Source: Nocardioides sp. JQ2195 (GTDB lineage Bacteria; Actinomycetota; Actinomycetes; Propionibacteriales; Nocardioidaceae). From it: a DNA stretch of 64,000 nt. Below the pieces are notes generated by a model that worked only from the letters and a program-made list of their open reading frames with translations, made no database searches and was not told where the DNA came from. Positions 20,715-28,505 of the stretch are shown here, piece by piece; position 1 is the first letter of the stretch, and each line of letters starts with the position of its first letter. Location of the stretch: the NCBI RefSeq assembly GCF_012272695.1, contig NZ_CP050902.1:1550001-1614000 (forward strand), in the 5' to 3' direction. The position numbers were made by a program, and so were the translations under genes.

Positions 20715-21524
20715 GTGACGGGGCAGGATTCGGCGCCGGCGCTGCTCGAGCTGGCCCGGAGCGTGGCCGTGGAGGCTGCCGGCTTCGTGGCGGAGCGGCG
20801 TACCCACGGCGTGTCCGTGGCAGCCACCAAGTCCAGCATCGTCGACGTGGTCACCGAGGTCGACCGCGACTGCGAGGCACTGGTCCGTGAGCGCCTGCTC
20901 ACGGCCCGTCCGCACGACGCCTTCCTCGGGGAGGAGGGCGGCAGCCAGGGCGGTGGCTCGGGGGTGCGTTGGATCGTCGACCCCATCGACGGCACGGTGA
21001 ACTTCCTCTACGGCATCCCGCAGTACGCCGTCTCCATCGCCGCCGAGCACGACGGCACGGTGGTTGCGGGAGTGGTGGCGAACGCAGCGACCGGAGTGGT
21101 GCACCACGCGGCTCTCGGCTCCGGAGCCTGGCGCGACGAGACCCGGCTCGAGGTCCGTCGGCCGGCGCCGCTGGCGGAGAGCCTGGTGCTGACCGGGTTC
21201 AACTACCAGGAGCACACCCGTCGGGTGCAGGCCGCGGCGGTCGCCGAGCTGCTCCCACGGGTGCGTGACATCCGTCGCCTCGGATCCTGCGCCCTCGACC
21301 TGTGCCACGTGGCCGAGGGAACCGCCGACGCCTATGTCGAGGAGGGGGTCGCCGAGTGGGACCACGCGGCAGGAGCCCTGATCGCACGCGAGGCGGGTGC
21401 CACCACCGAGGTGACGGTCGGCCGCTCGGGCAAGGAGGCCCTGGTCTGTGCTCCCTCCGCGACGTTCCGGCGGTTCCGTCTCGCGGTCGAGGAATGTGGC
21501 TTTTTGGCGTCGGGGCGGGAATAG
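20715..21524 (+). CDS. suhB: Inositol monophosphatase family protein
   Basis: A 269-residue Mg-dependent phosphatase of the IMPase fold. Motifs: GEEGG (metal Glu), WIVDPIDGTVNF near residue 86 (metal Asp pair), and EWDHAAGALIAREAGA near residue 214. It should release phosphate from inositol-1-phosphate or a similar sugar phosphate, feeding inositol lipid or mycothiol synthesis. GTG start, 3 bp after hemH, so probably cotranscribed. The position next to DUF4193-DUF3093-dut matches mycobacterial suhB (Rv2701c). Confidence 0.86.
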   Translation: MTGQDSAPALLELARSVAVEAAGFVAERRTHGVSVAATKSSIVDVVTEVDRDCEALVRERLLTARPHDAFLGEEGGSQGGGSGVRWIVDPIDGTVNFLYGIPQYAVSIAAEHDGTVVAGVVANAATGVVHHAALGSGAWRDETRLEVRRPAPLAESLVLTGFNYQEHTRRVQAAAVAELLPRVRDIRRLGSCALDLCHVAEGTADAYVEEGVAEWDHAAGALIAREAGATTEVTVGRSGKEALVCAPSATFRRFRLAVEECGFLASGRE

Positions 21525-21548
21525 AGCACCCCCGGTGTCGGTTGGGTC

Positions 21549-21563
21549 GGACACGTCGTGTCC
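21549..21563. promoter_or_regulatory. 15-bp odd palindrome upstream of DUF4193 gene
   Basis: GGACACG-T-CGTGTCC is a perfect inverted repeat with a one-base centre, 100 bp upstream of the DUF4193 start and 25 bp after the suhB stop. It could be a repressor site; no binder is known. Confidence 0.35.
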
Positions 21564-21663
21564 AATGTGCGTGCAGAATCCCGTCAGATGGTGCACAATC
21601 TGGCGCCGGGCTGACGCAGCATCAGACGACGACGCGACCGCAGTTGATTGACTGGAGAAGTTG

Positions 21664-21954
21664 ATGGCGACCGATTACGACGCACCACGCAAGAACGAAG
21701 AAGACCAGGGCGAAGCGAGCATTGAAGAGCTCAAGGCTCGCCGCCACGACAAGAACTCGGGCAAGGTCGACGAGGACGAGGCCGAGGCGGCCGAGTCCTT
21801 CGAGCTGCCCGGCGCGGACCTGTCCCACGAGGAGCTCGCCGTGGAGGTGAAGCCTCGTCAGGACGACGAGTTCACCTGCATGAGCTGCTTCCTGGTGCAC
21901 CACCGGTCCCAGCTTGCCGACGCCAAGAAGTTGATCTGCAAGGATTGCGCCTGA
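21664..21954 (+). CDS. DUF4193 family small acidic zinc-ribbon protein
   Basis: A 96-residue acidic protein. The N-terminal half is Glu/Asp-rich; the C-terminus has two Cys pairs (CMSC ... CKDC) that should bind one zinc ion. The family is confined to Actinobacteria and has no proven function (mycobacterial Rv2699c). ATG 21664 has GGAGAAG 5 nt upstream. A very strong hairpin terminator follows the stop, so it is probably a single-gene, highly expressed unit. Confidence 0.85.
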   Translation: MATDYDAPRKNEEDQGEASIEELKARRHDKNSGKVDEDEAEAAESFELPGADLSHEELAVEVKPRQDDEFTCMSCFLVHHRSQLADAKKLICKDCA

Positions 21955-21973
21955 TCCCGGGCGCACCGAACGC

Positions 21974-22010
21974 AACGAGAGCCGCAACCCATCGGGTTGC
22001 GGCTCTCGTT
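21974..22010 (+). terminator. Strong intrinsic-type hairpin after DUF4193 gene
   Basis: A perfect 17-bp stem (arms at 21974-21990 and 21994-22010, starting AACGAGAGCCGC) closes a 3-nt ATC loop. No T-tract follows beyond CGTTCG. It is the most stable hairpin noticed in the window. Confidence 0.75.
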
Positions 22011-22078
22011 CGTTCGAGTCGGGTTCGACTCCGGTTCGGCCTGGTTCGGCTCCGGTTCGACTCCGAGTCGTGGACGGA

Positions 22079-22423
22079 TCAGCCAGTGACGCTCGCACCG
22101 GCGACGTCACCTGCGTCGGAAGCGGGTGACGGCGAGGTCCGGCCGTCGGCCTGCAGGCCGGGTGGCAGGTGCCCGGTGGACTTGGCGAAGTAGTTCGCAG
22201 CCTTGCGGGTGGCCAACATCTTCACGATGGCGACCGAGGTGCCGCTGACCGCGGCCCACATGACTGCCTCCCACAGGTCGATGTCGGGGTCGGCCGGGTT
22301 GGCCGGGGGCTCCTTGCCCGTGGCCGCCTTCCAACCACCGTTGAGCGCCTTCTTGGCCATCGTGGCACTGCCGAGCGCCGCGACCAGCGACATGGCGGTC
22401 CATGCCTTGGAACCGTCTGACAT
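22079..22423 (-). CDS. DUF4235 family small membrane protein
   Basis: A 114-residue protein with two hydrophobic segments ([17 protein letters not shown] and [21 protein letters not shown]) typical of DUF4235, then a polar Pro/Ser/Asp-rich tail. Its function is unknown. ATG 22423 has a perfect AGGAGG 6 nt upstream. It lies between DUF4193 and DUF3093 on the minus strand; the M. tuberculosis locus has a different gene (Rv2700) at this position. Confidence 0.78.
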   Translation of the reverse strand: MSDGSKAWTAMSLVAALGSATMAKKALNGGWKAATGKEPPANPADPDIDLWEAVMWAAVSGTSVAIVKMLATRKAANYFAKSTGHLPPGLQADGRTSPSPASDAGDVAGASVTG

Positions 22424-22456
22424 CAGAACCTCCTGGGGTGGGATGCAGCTTTCACA

Positions 22457-22924
22457 CTAGAGGACACCATTGGCCGGGCGGGAGCTGACTTCGTTGAGGG
22501 CTGCCGCCAGGCGATCGGGGTGGCGGGTGGAGACCAACCAGTACGGCGTGGGGTCGTTGCGGTCCTCGATCGTGACGCGGACCGACCGCTTGAGGTAGGG
22601 GCGCAGCACGAGGTGTGCGCGGGCGTCCGCGTCGACACCGGCGACACGGCGGGTGCTCTCCTGGTCGAGCGCCTGGCAGTGACCGACGTAGCCGAGCTCG
22701 ATGTGGGCCTTGCCGACGCGCAGCTCGTGCTCGTCGACGGTGATCCGGGTTCCGCCGTACGCCAGGAAGCCGAAGGCCACCAGGGCACCGAATCCGGCGC
22801 TGACCAGCGCAGCTGCCAGGACGGACGGAACGGCCACCGCGATCGCGAACCAGAAGGACGCGACGAGCATGGTTCCTTGCACCCACCAACGGAGGGGCAC
22901 GGTGAGTCGTTCGGCGTACTGCAC
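22457..22924 (-). CDS. DUF3093 family membrane protein
   Basis: A 155-residue protein with two N-terminal membrane helices (residues about 12-60) and a C-terminal soluble domain that begins at [19 protein letters not shown], the family pattern. Its function is unknown (mycobacterial Rv2698). The GTG start at 22924 lacks a ribosome site; CAGTCT 6 nt upstream is a weak leaderless -10. It is divergent from dut, as in mycobacteria. Confidence 0.82.
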   Translation of the reverse strand: MQYAERLTVPLRWWVQGTMLVASFWFAIAVAVPSVLAAALVSAGFGALVAFGFLAYGGTRITVDEHELRVGKAHIELGYVGHCQALDQESTRRVAGVDADARAHLVLRPYLKRSVRVTIEDRNDPTPYWLVSTRHPDRLAAALNEVSSRPANGVL

Positions 22925-22962
22925 AGGGAAAGACTGTCATCCCCGCACTCGGGCAGCGCAGG

Positions 22963-22968
22963 TAGGGT
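22963..22968 (+). promoter_or_regulatory. -10 hexamer TAGGGT, leaderless arrangement
   Basis: TAGGGT ends exactly 7 nt before ATG 22976 of dut, with no Shine-Dalgarno between. Confidence 0.55.
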
Positions 22969-22975
22969 CGGGATC

Positions 22976-23455
22976 ATGGCAGTTCCCCCCGTGTCGGTGC
23001 GCATCGTGCGACTGGACCCTGACCTCCCGCTCCCGTCCTACGCCCACCCCGGTGACGCCGGCGCCGACCTGATGACCACCCAGGACGTGGCCCTGCAACC
23101 GGGGGAGCGGAAGCTGGTGCCGACCGGGGTCGCCCTGGCCCTTCCTGAGGGCCACGTCGGCCTGGTGCACCCGCGCTCCGGACTGGCGGCACGCCACGGA
23201 CTGTCCATCGTCAACGCCCCCGGCACCATCGACGCGGGCTACCGAGGCGAGGTGAAGGTGATGCTGATCAATCTCGATCCGCACACGGAGGTCCGTCTCT
23301 CGCGCGGGGACCGCATCGCCCAGCTGGTGGTGCAGAGGTTCGAGCGCGTGGAGTTCGTCGAGACCGACGCACTCGATGAGACCCCGCGTGGAGCAGGGGG
23401 CTACGGTTCCACGGGTGGCTTTGCCACCGCTGATGCCCAGAGGAGTTTCCAGTGA
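22976..23455 (+). CDS. dut: dUTP diphosphatase
   Basis: A 159-residue trimeric dUTPase that hydrolyses dUTP to dUMP, keeping uracil out of DNA. All five motifs are visible: HPGDAGADL (I), [13 protein letters not shown] (II/III start), [16 protein letters not shown] (III), [10 protein letters not shown] (IV) and a C-terminal [11 protein letters not shown] arm (V). The chosen start follows the leaderless promoter. GTGA overlap couples it to the DUF3710 gene. Confidence 0.95.
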   Translation: MAVPPVSVRIVRLDPDLPLPSYAHPGDAGADLMTTQDVALQPGERKLVPTGVALALPEGHVGLVHPRSGLAARHGLSIVNAPGTIDAGYRGEVKVMLINLDPHTEVRLSRGDRIAQLVVQRFERVEFVETDALDETPRGAGGYGSTGGFATADAQRSFQ

Positions 23456-24114
23456 AGTTCGGACGCAAGTCCCAGACCAAGACCGACACGACACCCACCG
23501 ATGCCACCACGAGCGACGTCGACACCGGCTCCGACGCGACCGAGACCGCGGAGGCCGAGACGCAGTCCGGTCCCTTCGACCTGTCCGACGTGGACATCGA
23601 GAACGACGGTGTCGAGCGGGTCGACCTCGGATCCCTCCTGATCGCACCGGCCGAGGGGCTCGAGCTCCGGCTGCAGGTCGACGAGGCGTCGCGCGAGGTG
23701 CAGAGCGTGCTGATCGCCGGGCCGAACGGCGCGGTCGAGGTCAAGGCGTTCGCCGCACAGCGCAACGGTGACCTGTGGTCCGACGTACGTCGTCAGATCG
23801 CCTCGGAGACGGCGCGCCAGGGCGGCACGGCGACCGAGGTCGAGGGCGACCACGGCACCGAGCTGGTCTGCCAGCGCACGGTCCGCACCGCCGAGGGCAC
23901 CACCGGCCAGCAGCCGTCGCGCATCGTCGGCTTCAACGGGCCGCGATGGTTCCTGCGGGCCACCTACCTCGGTCGTCCCGCGGTCGCCCCGGATGAAGCC
24001 GGCCCCTGGGAAGAGGCCGTCGCATCCATGGTGATCCGACGCGGAGACGGTCCGATGGCGCCCGGTGAGCAGTTGCCCCTGAGTCTGCCCCCGCAGGCGC
24101 GTCGAGTCGACTAG
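23452..24114 (+). CDS. DUF3710 family protein
   Basis: A 220-residue protein: a basic start (KFGRKSQTK), a low-complexity Thr/Asp linker, then the DUF3710 domain ([23 protein letters not shown] at its beginning). No function is established (mycobacterial Rv2696c). The GTG start overlaps the dut stop codon, and the OB-fold gene starts 9 bp after its stop, so dut-DUF3710-OB-DUF3159 is one transcription unit, possibly with an internal promoter. Confidence 0.85.
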   Translation: MKFGRKSQTKTDTTPTDATTSDVDTGSDATETAEAETQSGPFDLSDVDIENDGVERVDLGSLLIAPAEGLELRLQVDEASREVQSVLIAGPNGAVEVKAFAAQRNGDLWSDVRRQIASETARQGGTATEVEGDHGTELVCQRTVRTAEGTTGQQPSRIVGFNGPRWFLRATYLGRPAVAPDEAGPWEEAVASMVIRRGDGPMAPGEQLPLSLPPQARRVD

Positions 24115-24117
24115 CCT
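24112..24117 (+). promoter_or_regulatory. -10 hexamer TAGCCT, possible internal leaderless promoter
   Basis: TAGCCT overlaps the DUF3710 stop codon (TAG at 24112-24114) and ends 6 nt before ATG 24124. Confidence 0.4.
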
Positions 24118-24123
24118 GCCGTC

Positions 24124-24495
24124 ATGGGAGAGGGGAAGGGACGGAGCCGGCTCCGCAGGGCGATCAGCAGCTGGGCCAACAGCACCGACCAGCATGCGCG
24201 GGACCTGCGCGAGACCGTGGCCACGTCGGGTCTGGCCACGATCGACTCCGCACCAGACCGGGAACGGATCCGGCTGACCGGGAGCCTGCGCACCGTGACG
24301 CTCCGTCCGCGTGGCGGGGTCCCGGCGCTCGAGGCAGAGCTGTACGACGGGACCGGCGTGATCACCCTCGTCTGGCTCGGGCGTCGTCGCATCACCGGCA
24401 TCGACCCCGGACGGGCCCTGACCGTCGAGGGGTGCATCGGAATCCAGGAGCACACCCGCATCATGTTCAACCCTCGTTATGAACTCGTCCCGTGA
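24124..24495 (+). CDS. OB-fold nucleic-acid-binding protein
   Basis: A 123-residue protein with an OB-fold core similar to the RecG wedge/OB family: IRLTGSLRTVTLRPRGGVP, then LEAELYDGTGVITLVWLGRR. It probably binds single-stranded nucleic acid (mycobacterial Rv2694c), but its partner is unknown. GTGA overlap couples it to the DUF3159 gene downstream. Confidence 0.8.
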   Translation: MGEGKGRSRLRRAISSWANSTDQHARDLRETVATSGLATIDSAPDRERIRLTGSLRTVTLRPRGGVPALEAELYDGTGVITLVWLGRRRITGIDPGRALTVEGCIGIQEHTRIMFNPRYELVP

Positions 24496-25259
24496 AGGCA
24501 GCTGAGTCCGTGGACCCCGAGACCGGACAGGCCGCAGCGCCGCCCACCAGCGACTCGGTCGAGGCCGTCGTCCGGCAGCAGCTCTCCAAGGCCCTCGGCG
24601 GTCGCCGGGGGATGCTCGAGGCTGCCCTTCCCACCATCATCTTCACGGTCACCTTTCTGACCACGAAGGACCTCAAGCTGGCGCTGGTGCTGAGCGTGGG
24701 CGCCGCCCTCGTGGCGCTGGTGGCCAGGCTCATCCAGCGATCCTCGGTCCAGTTCGTGGTCAACGCGCTCATCGGCATCGGCATCGGCGCGCTGTTCGCG
24801 CTGCGCGCCGCCAAGGCCGGTGGTGACGCGAACGACCAGGCGCTGGCCTACTTCCTGCCGGGGCTGCTCTACAACACCGGTTATGCAGTGGTGCTCTCCC
24901 TGTCCTGCCTGACCCGCTGGCCCCTGGTCGGCTTCATGGTCGGTTCCGTCACCGGCGACCCGACGGCGTGGCGACAGGACCCCCAGATCGTGAAGCTCTG
25001 CTCGCGCCTGACCTGGGTGCTGGTCGCTCCGTGCGTGTTGCGTGTGTTGGTGCAGGCTCCGGTGTACCTGGCCGGGAGAAGTGGTTCGATGGATCCGGAC
25101 GCGGCGGTCGCCGCGCTCGGCATCGCGAAGATCGTCATGGGCTGGCCGCTCCAGCTGGCGTCGCTGGCGCTGATGGTGTGGTTGCTGGCCCGGAACTCGA
25201 CGCCTGTGGCCGACGGCCCGGGGCCGGAACCGGAGACTGCGCCAGAAGCGGGGACCTGA
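24492..25259 (+). CDS. DUF3159 family membrane protein
   Basis: A 255-residue protein with about five hydrophobic segments and the DUF3159 hallmark near residue 40 (GGRRGMLEAALPTIIFTVTF). The role is unknown (mycobacterial Rv2693c). It starts with GTG inside the previous stop. Its stop codon lies inside the first copy of a 22-bp tandem repeat, so the last residues (PEAGT) are repeat-encoded; array expansion may have replaced the native C-terminus. Confidence 0.83.
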   Translation: MKAAESVDPETGQAAAPPTSDSVEAVVRQQLSKALGGRRGMLEAALPTIIFTVTFLTTKDLKLALVLSVGAALVALVARLIQRSSVQFVVNALIGIGIGALFALRAAKAGGDANDQALAYFLPGLLYNTGYAVVLSLSCLTRWPLVGFMVGSVTGDPTAWRQDPQIVKLCSRLTWVLVAPCVLRVLVQAPVYLAGRSGSMDPDAAVAALGIAKIVMGWPLQLASLALMVWLLARNSTPVADGPGPEPETAPEAGT

Positions 25260-25326
25260 GGCGCCAGAAGCGGGGACCTGAGGCGCCAGAAGCGGGGACC
25301 TGAGGCGCCGGAAGCGGGGACCTGAC
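25239..25326. repeat. Four tandem copies of a 22-bp unit
   Basis: The unit GCGCCAGAAGCGGGGACCTG plus AG repeats at 25239, 25261, 25283 and 25305; the first three copies are identical and the fourth has one A-to-G change. It begins within the last codons of the DUF3159 gene. There are no spacers, so it is not CRISPR. Confidence 0.9.
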
Positions 25327-25375
25327 CCGAGCGGCGCACGTCGGCGGGTTTCGAGCTCGTCCATCGAGACGACCT

Positions 25376-25455
25376 GCACGCGTTGGCTGCACGCTTTGGC
25401 TGCACGCGTGGCGGCACGCGGGGCGGCGCGCGGGCGGCACGCGGGCGGCACGGCG
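25376..25455. repeat. Degenerate GC-rich tandem array, 11-13-bp period
   Basis: About seven units beginning GCACGCG or GCACGCT, drifting from GCACGCGTTGGCT to GCACGCGGGCG. Together with the 22-bp array it fills most of the 322-bp gene-free stretch 25260-25581 between DUF3159 and the HNH gene. In 25456-25581 nothing further was recognised. Confidence 0.6.
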
Positions 25456-25581
25456 TGGCAGTGGCCCAGTCACCGGGTTCCTGGTGCGGATGGTCCCTGG
25501 TGTGGGCCTGCTGTCGTGGTGCTGCGTGTTCGGCCGGTGCTTCTTGTCGGGTTCCCGAACCGCCTCGGTTTCGCGGGCGGT

Positions 25582-26967
25582 TCAGGGATTGTCGGTGAGC
25601 TCGATGGTCCCGGTGTCGGTGACCAACCAGCTCCGGCCGTGCTGGTTGGTCCAGGTATAGGTGCCGTCCCGGTTGCGTTGGTAGCGCCACCCGCCGTGCG
25701 TCTTCAACACGTGGTGCCCACGGCACAACGGGGCCAGGTTCCCCGGGTTGGTCTGCCCGGGTGGCCCGGTGTCGTCGAACGCGACGATGTGGTCCAGGTC
25801 GCACGAGGTCGATGCCCGGGCGCAGTAGGGATGCACGCAGTGCGGGTCCCGGGCAACCACCTGCTCCCGCATCGCCGTCGGTGGGTCATGCGCATCGACC
25901 GCCCAGGTGCGGGTGGTGTCGATGACCGGGGTCACCCGGGCATCGGCACCGAGCTGCTTGAGGTACCCGCCGATCAAGGTGGTGGTCGCCGGACCGAACA
26001 GGTTCGTCGCCACCACCCCGGCTGCACCCGGTGGCACGGTGGCAGCGCTGGCGCACAGGGTGGCCAGGTCCGCCAACGACAGGTGCACGAACAACCGGGC
26101 CTTCAGGTACGACCTGCGCCGGGCCACGGCCTTGCCCGTGTCGGGGTGGACGGGCGGGTCCTGGTCGAGGAGGCCGAGCAGGTCCAAGGTGGCCTGACGG
26201 TCCGCGATCACCGCCAAGGCCTTGGCCTTGCGCTGCCCCAGGCTGTCGCCGTCGCCCAACCGGCCCAACGTGGTGGCCTCGTCGCAGACCAGGTCGTGGA
26301 ACTTCGCCAGGTCCAACGAGGACCCGATGGCCTCCAGGGTGCTGGTGCCCTCCGCACCGGCCTCGTGGTCGACGGTGACGTCCCAGTCATCTCGGCCCCG
26401 CAGGCCGTTGCCGTCCTCCAGCCTGTCGGGGTGGAACTTCGCCACCCCGTGCTTGACGGCCTTCGCCATCGCGGCACAGGAGTACCGCCCGGTCTCGTGG
26501 AGGAAGGCGTCGATCCAGCGGGCGCACGCCAGGGACAGGTCGTGGGTGTCCTCCGCCAACCGCAGCGCCTTCCACGACTCCAGCTCCAACCCCTCGACCC
26601 TCGCGTGGGTGCGGGGCAGGCGGTGGTGCAGGTCGAGGGTGTTGGCCAGGAACTGCTGCGCCGCGGCACGAGAGACACCACACGCAGCGGCCCAGTCCTC
26701 GACCACGAACCGGGCCACCAACGGGGTCCCCTCCCCGCCCAGGGTGGCGTCGTAGTCACCCGCCATCCCCGGCAGCCCGTCACCCCACGTGGCCGGGTCG
26801 ATCCCCGGCCCGGCAGGGTTCGTCACGCAGAGCTGGTAGGCCAGCCGCAGCTTGCGCCGCCCCGCCCGCCACTCCGCATGACGAGCATCCGTCACGAGGT
26901 CGAGCAGCGCCTCACCACCGAGGTCACTGACCTCGAACGGGTGGAGTGCCGCATCAACTTCCAACAT
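25582..26967 (-). CDS. DUF222/13E12-type HNH endonuclease-like protein
   Basis: A 461-residue protein. The N-terminal two thirds are a DUF222 region rich in Ala/Leu helices. The C-terminal HNH domain has CVHPYC, then CDLDHIVAFDDTGPPGQTNPGNLAPLCRGHHVLKTH read in parts: D-H of DLDHI, N of NLAPLC, H of RGHH. HNH domains cleave DNA with one metal ion. These genes are multicopy in many actinobacteria (13E12 repeat family) and are thought to be selfish or defensive, without proof. It interrupts an otherwise conserved block and its 3' side carries two repeat arrays. The start at ATG 26967 has no clear ribosome site, so it may lie further upstream. Confidence 0.78.
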   Translation of the reverse strand: MLEVDAALHPFEVSDLGGEALLDLVTDARHAEWRAGRRKLRLAYQLCVTNPAGPGIDPATWGDGLPGMAGDYDATLGGEGTPLVARFVVEDWAAACGVSRAAAQQFLANTLDLHHRLPRTHARVEGLELESWKALRLAEDTHDLSLACARWIDAFLHETGRYSCAAMAKAVKHGVAKFHPDRLEDGNGLRGRDDWDVTVDHEAGAEGTSTLEAIGSSLDLAKFHDLVCDEATTLGRLGDGDSLGQRKAKALAVIADRQATLDLLGLLDQDPPVHPDTGKAVARRRSYLKARLFVHLSLADLATLCASAATVPPGAAGVVATNLFGPATTTLIGGYLKQLGADARVTPVIDTTRTWAVDAHDPPTAMREQVVARDPHCVHPYCARASTSCDLDHIVAFDDTGPPGQTNPGNLAPLCRGHHVLKTHGGWRYQRNRDGTYTWTNQHGRSWLVTDTGTIELTDNP

Positions 26968-27091
26968 GAGCTCAGTCAAGCAGGCGCCACCGACAGCCGA
27001 CCCCCGAGAACAGCCCATTTCGGGGGTCTGGGGAAAACCACTTCCAGAATCTTTTCCGGGCCACCCGGGCCCACCCCACTCGCGCGTGCGC

Positions 27092-27760
27092 TCAGCGCTT
27101 GTTGTTCGGCGCCAGCAGCTTCTCGAGCTCCCGCTCGACCTCGGCCGACACCACGAACAACAGCTCGTCACCCGACTCGAGGGGCTGCTCGGCGTCGGGG
27201 GTGTAGACCTGCCCGTCGCGCAGGATGGAGACCAGGGCGCAGTTCTCCGGCCAGGGAACCAGCCCGGTCGGCTGGCCGACGTACGGCGAGTCGTCCGGGA
27301 GGGTCATCTCCACCAGGTTCGCGTTGCCCTTGCGGAAGGTGAACAGTCGCACGAGGTCGCCCACGGAGACGGCTTCCTCGACCAGTGCCGACATGATGCG
27401 TGGCGTCGACACGCTGACGTCGACGCCCCAGGCCTCGGTGAAGAGCCACTCGTTGTTGGGGTGGTTGACCCGACCGACCGTGCGCGGGACGCCGAACTCG
27501 GTCTTCGCCAGCAGTGAGGTGACCAGGTTGGCCTTGTCGTCACCGGTGGCGGCGATGACCACGTCGCACTGCTGGAGCCGCGCCTCCTCCAGGGAGCTGA
27601 GCTCGCAGGAGTCGGCGAGCAGCCACTCGGCGTCCGCGACGCTCTCCGGCTTGATCGAGGCGGCGTTCTTGTCGATCAACAGGACCTCGTGGCCGTTGTC
27701 GATGAGTTCTCGGGCGATGGAGCGACCCACGGCTCCTGCTCCGGCAATGGCGACGCGCAT
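27092..27760 (-). CDS. ceoC: TrkA-type potassium uptake regulatory protein (second copy)
   Basis: A 222-residue RCK protein: TrkA_N Rossmann domain with GAGAVGRSIARELIDNGHEV at residues 7-26 and Asp at the end of beta-2 (LLIDKN), then a TrkA_C domain (residues about 135-215). It binds NAD(H) and gates a Trk/Ktr channel; no channel subunit lies in this window. ATG 27760 overlaps the ceoB stop by one base. The ceoB-ceoC pair mirrors mycobacterial Rv2691-Rv2692. Confidence 0.88.
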   Translation of the reverse strand: MRVAIAGAGAVGRSIARELIDNGHEVLLIDKNAASIKPESVADAEWLLADSCELSSLEEARLQQCDVVIAATGDDKANLVTSLLAKTEFGVPRTVGRVNHPNNEWLFTEAWGVDVSVSTPRIMSALVEEAVSVGDLVRLFTFRKGNANLVEMTLPDDSPYVGQPTGLVPWPENCALVSILRDGQVYTPDAEQPLESGDELLFVVSAEVERELEKLLAPNNKR

Positions 27761-28425
27761 CAGTTGGTGTCCTCCGGACCGTTCTCGATCACGACATAGG
27801 CGTCGGCGGCGTTCTCCTCGCGCATGACCACGTGGAGCAGGTCGCCCTCCTGGAGGACGGTCTCCCGCCCCGGCAGCATGCCCTCCCCGAGCCGGTCGAT
27901 CCAGGCGATGCGGACCTTGACCTGCTGCTGGAAGTCGACGCTGCGGTGGCCGATCCACGGCTCGGTGATCGGGATCTGGTCCACCCGGACCGTGCCGGAG
28001 GGGTCGCGGAAGTCTGGCTCGGCGCCGGCCGGCTGGATCCGCCGCAGCACCTGGTCGGCGGTCCACTTGACCGTGGCGACCGTGGTGATGCCGAGTCGCT
28101 GGTAGACCTCGGCCCGACCGGGGTCGTAGATCCGCGCGACCACCTGCTGGATCCCGAAGCTCTCGCGGGCGACGCGCGCGGCGATGATGTTGGAGTTGTC
28201 ACCGCTGGAGACGGCGGCGAAGGCGTCGGCCCGGCCGATGCCGGCCTTGGTCAGGACCGCCTGGTCGAAGCCGTACCCGGTGATCTTGTCGCCGTTGAAC
28301 GACGGTCCCAGGCGTCGGAAGGCATCGGGATTGTTGTCAATGATGGACACAGTGTGGTTGCGGTCCTCGAGGCTCCGGGCAAGCGTCGAGCCCACCCGGC
28401 CACAACCCATGATCACGACATGCAC
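27760..28425 (-). CDS. ceoB: TrkA-type potassium uptake regulatory protein (first copy)
   Basis: A 221-residue RCK protein with TrkA_N (MGCGRVGSTLARSLEDRNHTV at the N-terminus, SIIDNN) and TrkA_C domains. It is first in a two-gene unit with ceoC and likely forms a hetero-oligomeric gating ring with it. GTG start; a leaderless promoter TAGCGT lies 7 nt upstream. It is divergent from the APC permease across 80 bp. Confidence 0.88.
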   Translation of the reverse strand: MHVVIMGCGRVGSTLARSLEDRNHTVSIIDNNPDAFRRLGPSFNGDKITGYGFDQAVLTKAGIGRADAFAAVSSGDNSNIIAARVARESFGIQQVVARIYDPGRAEVYQRLGITTVATVKWTADQVLRRIQPAGAEPDFRDPSGTVRVDQIPITEPWIGHRSVDFQQQVKVRIAWIDRLGEGMLPGRETVLQEGDLLHVVMREENAADAYVVIENGPEDTN

Positions 28426-28432
28426 AAGCCAG

Positions 28433-28438
28433 ACGCTA
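28433..28438 (-). promoter_or_regulatory. -10 hexamer TAGCGT, leaderless arrangement
   Basis: On the minus strand TAGCGT ends 7 nt before the GTG at 28425 of ceoB. Confidence 0.55.
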
Positions 28439-28505
28439 CCGCAGGGGGAGTCCTCGGGTGCGTCGGTGCTGCAGGTTGGTCCGGCGAGGGCTAGCCTGTT
28501 CGCTC

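Noticed and set aside
19299..21596. Very long minus-strand reading frame (over 700 codons) opposite hemH and suhB
   Set aside because: It is the antisense shadow of two well-conserved genes, with His/Gly/Arg/Asp-rich composition typical of high-GC shadow frames and no recognisable domain.
22011..22080. T-arm-like GGTTCGACTCC repeated motifs suggesting a tRNA
   Set aside because: The motif recurs several times in a GGTTCG-rich stretch, but no acceptor stem, D-arm or anticodon arm can be folded around any copy.
25239..25326. CRISPR array
   Set aside because: The 22-bp units are directly contiguous with no spacers, and no cas genes are nearby.
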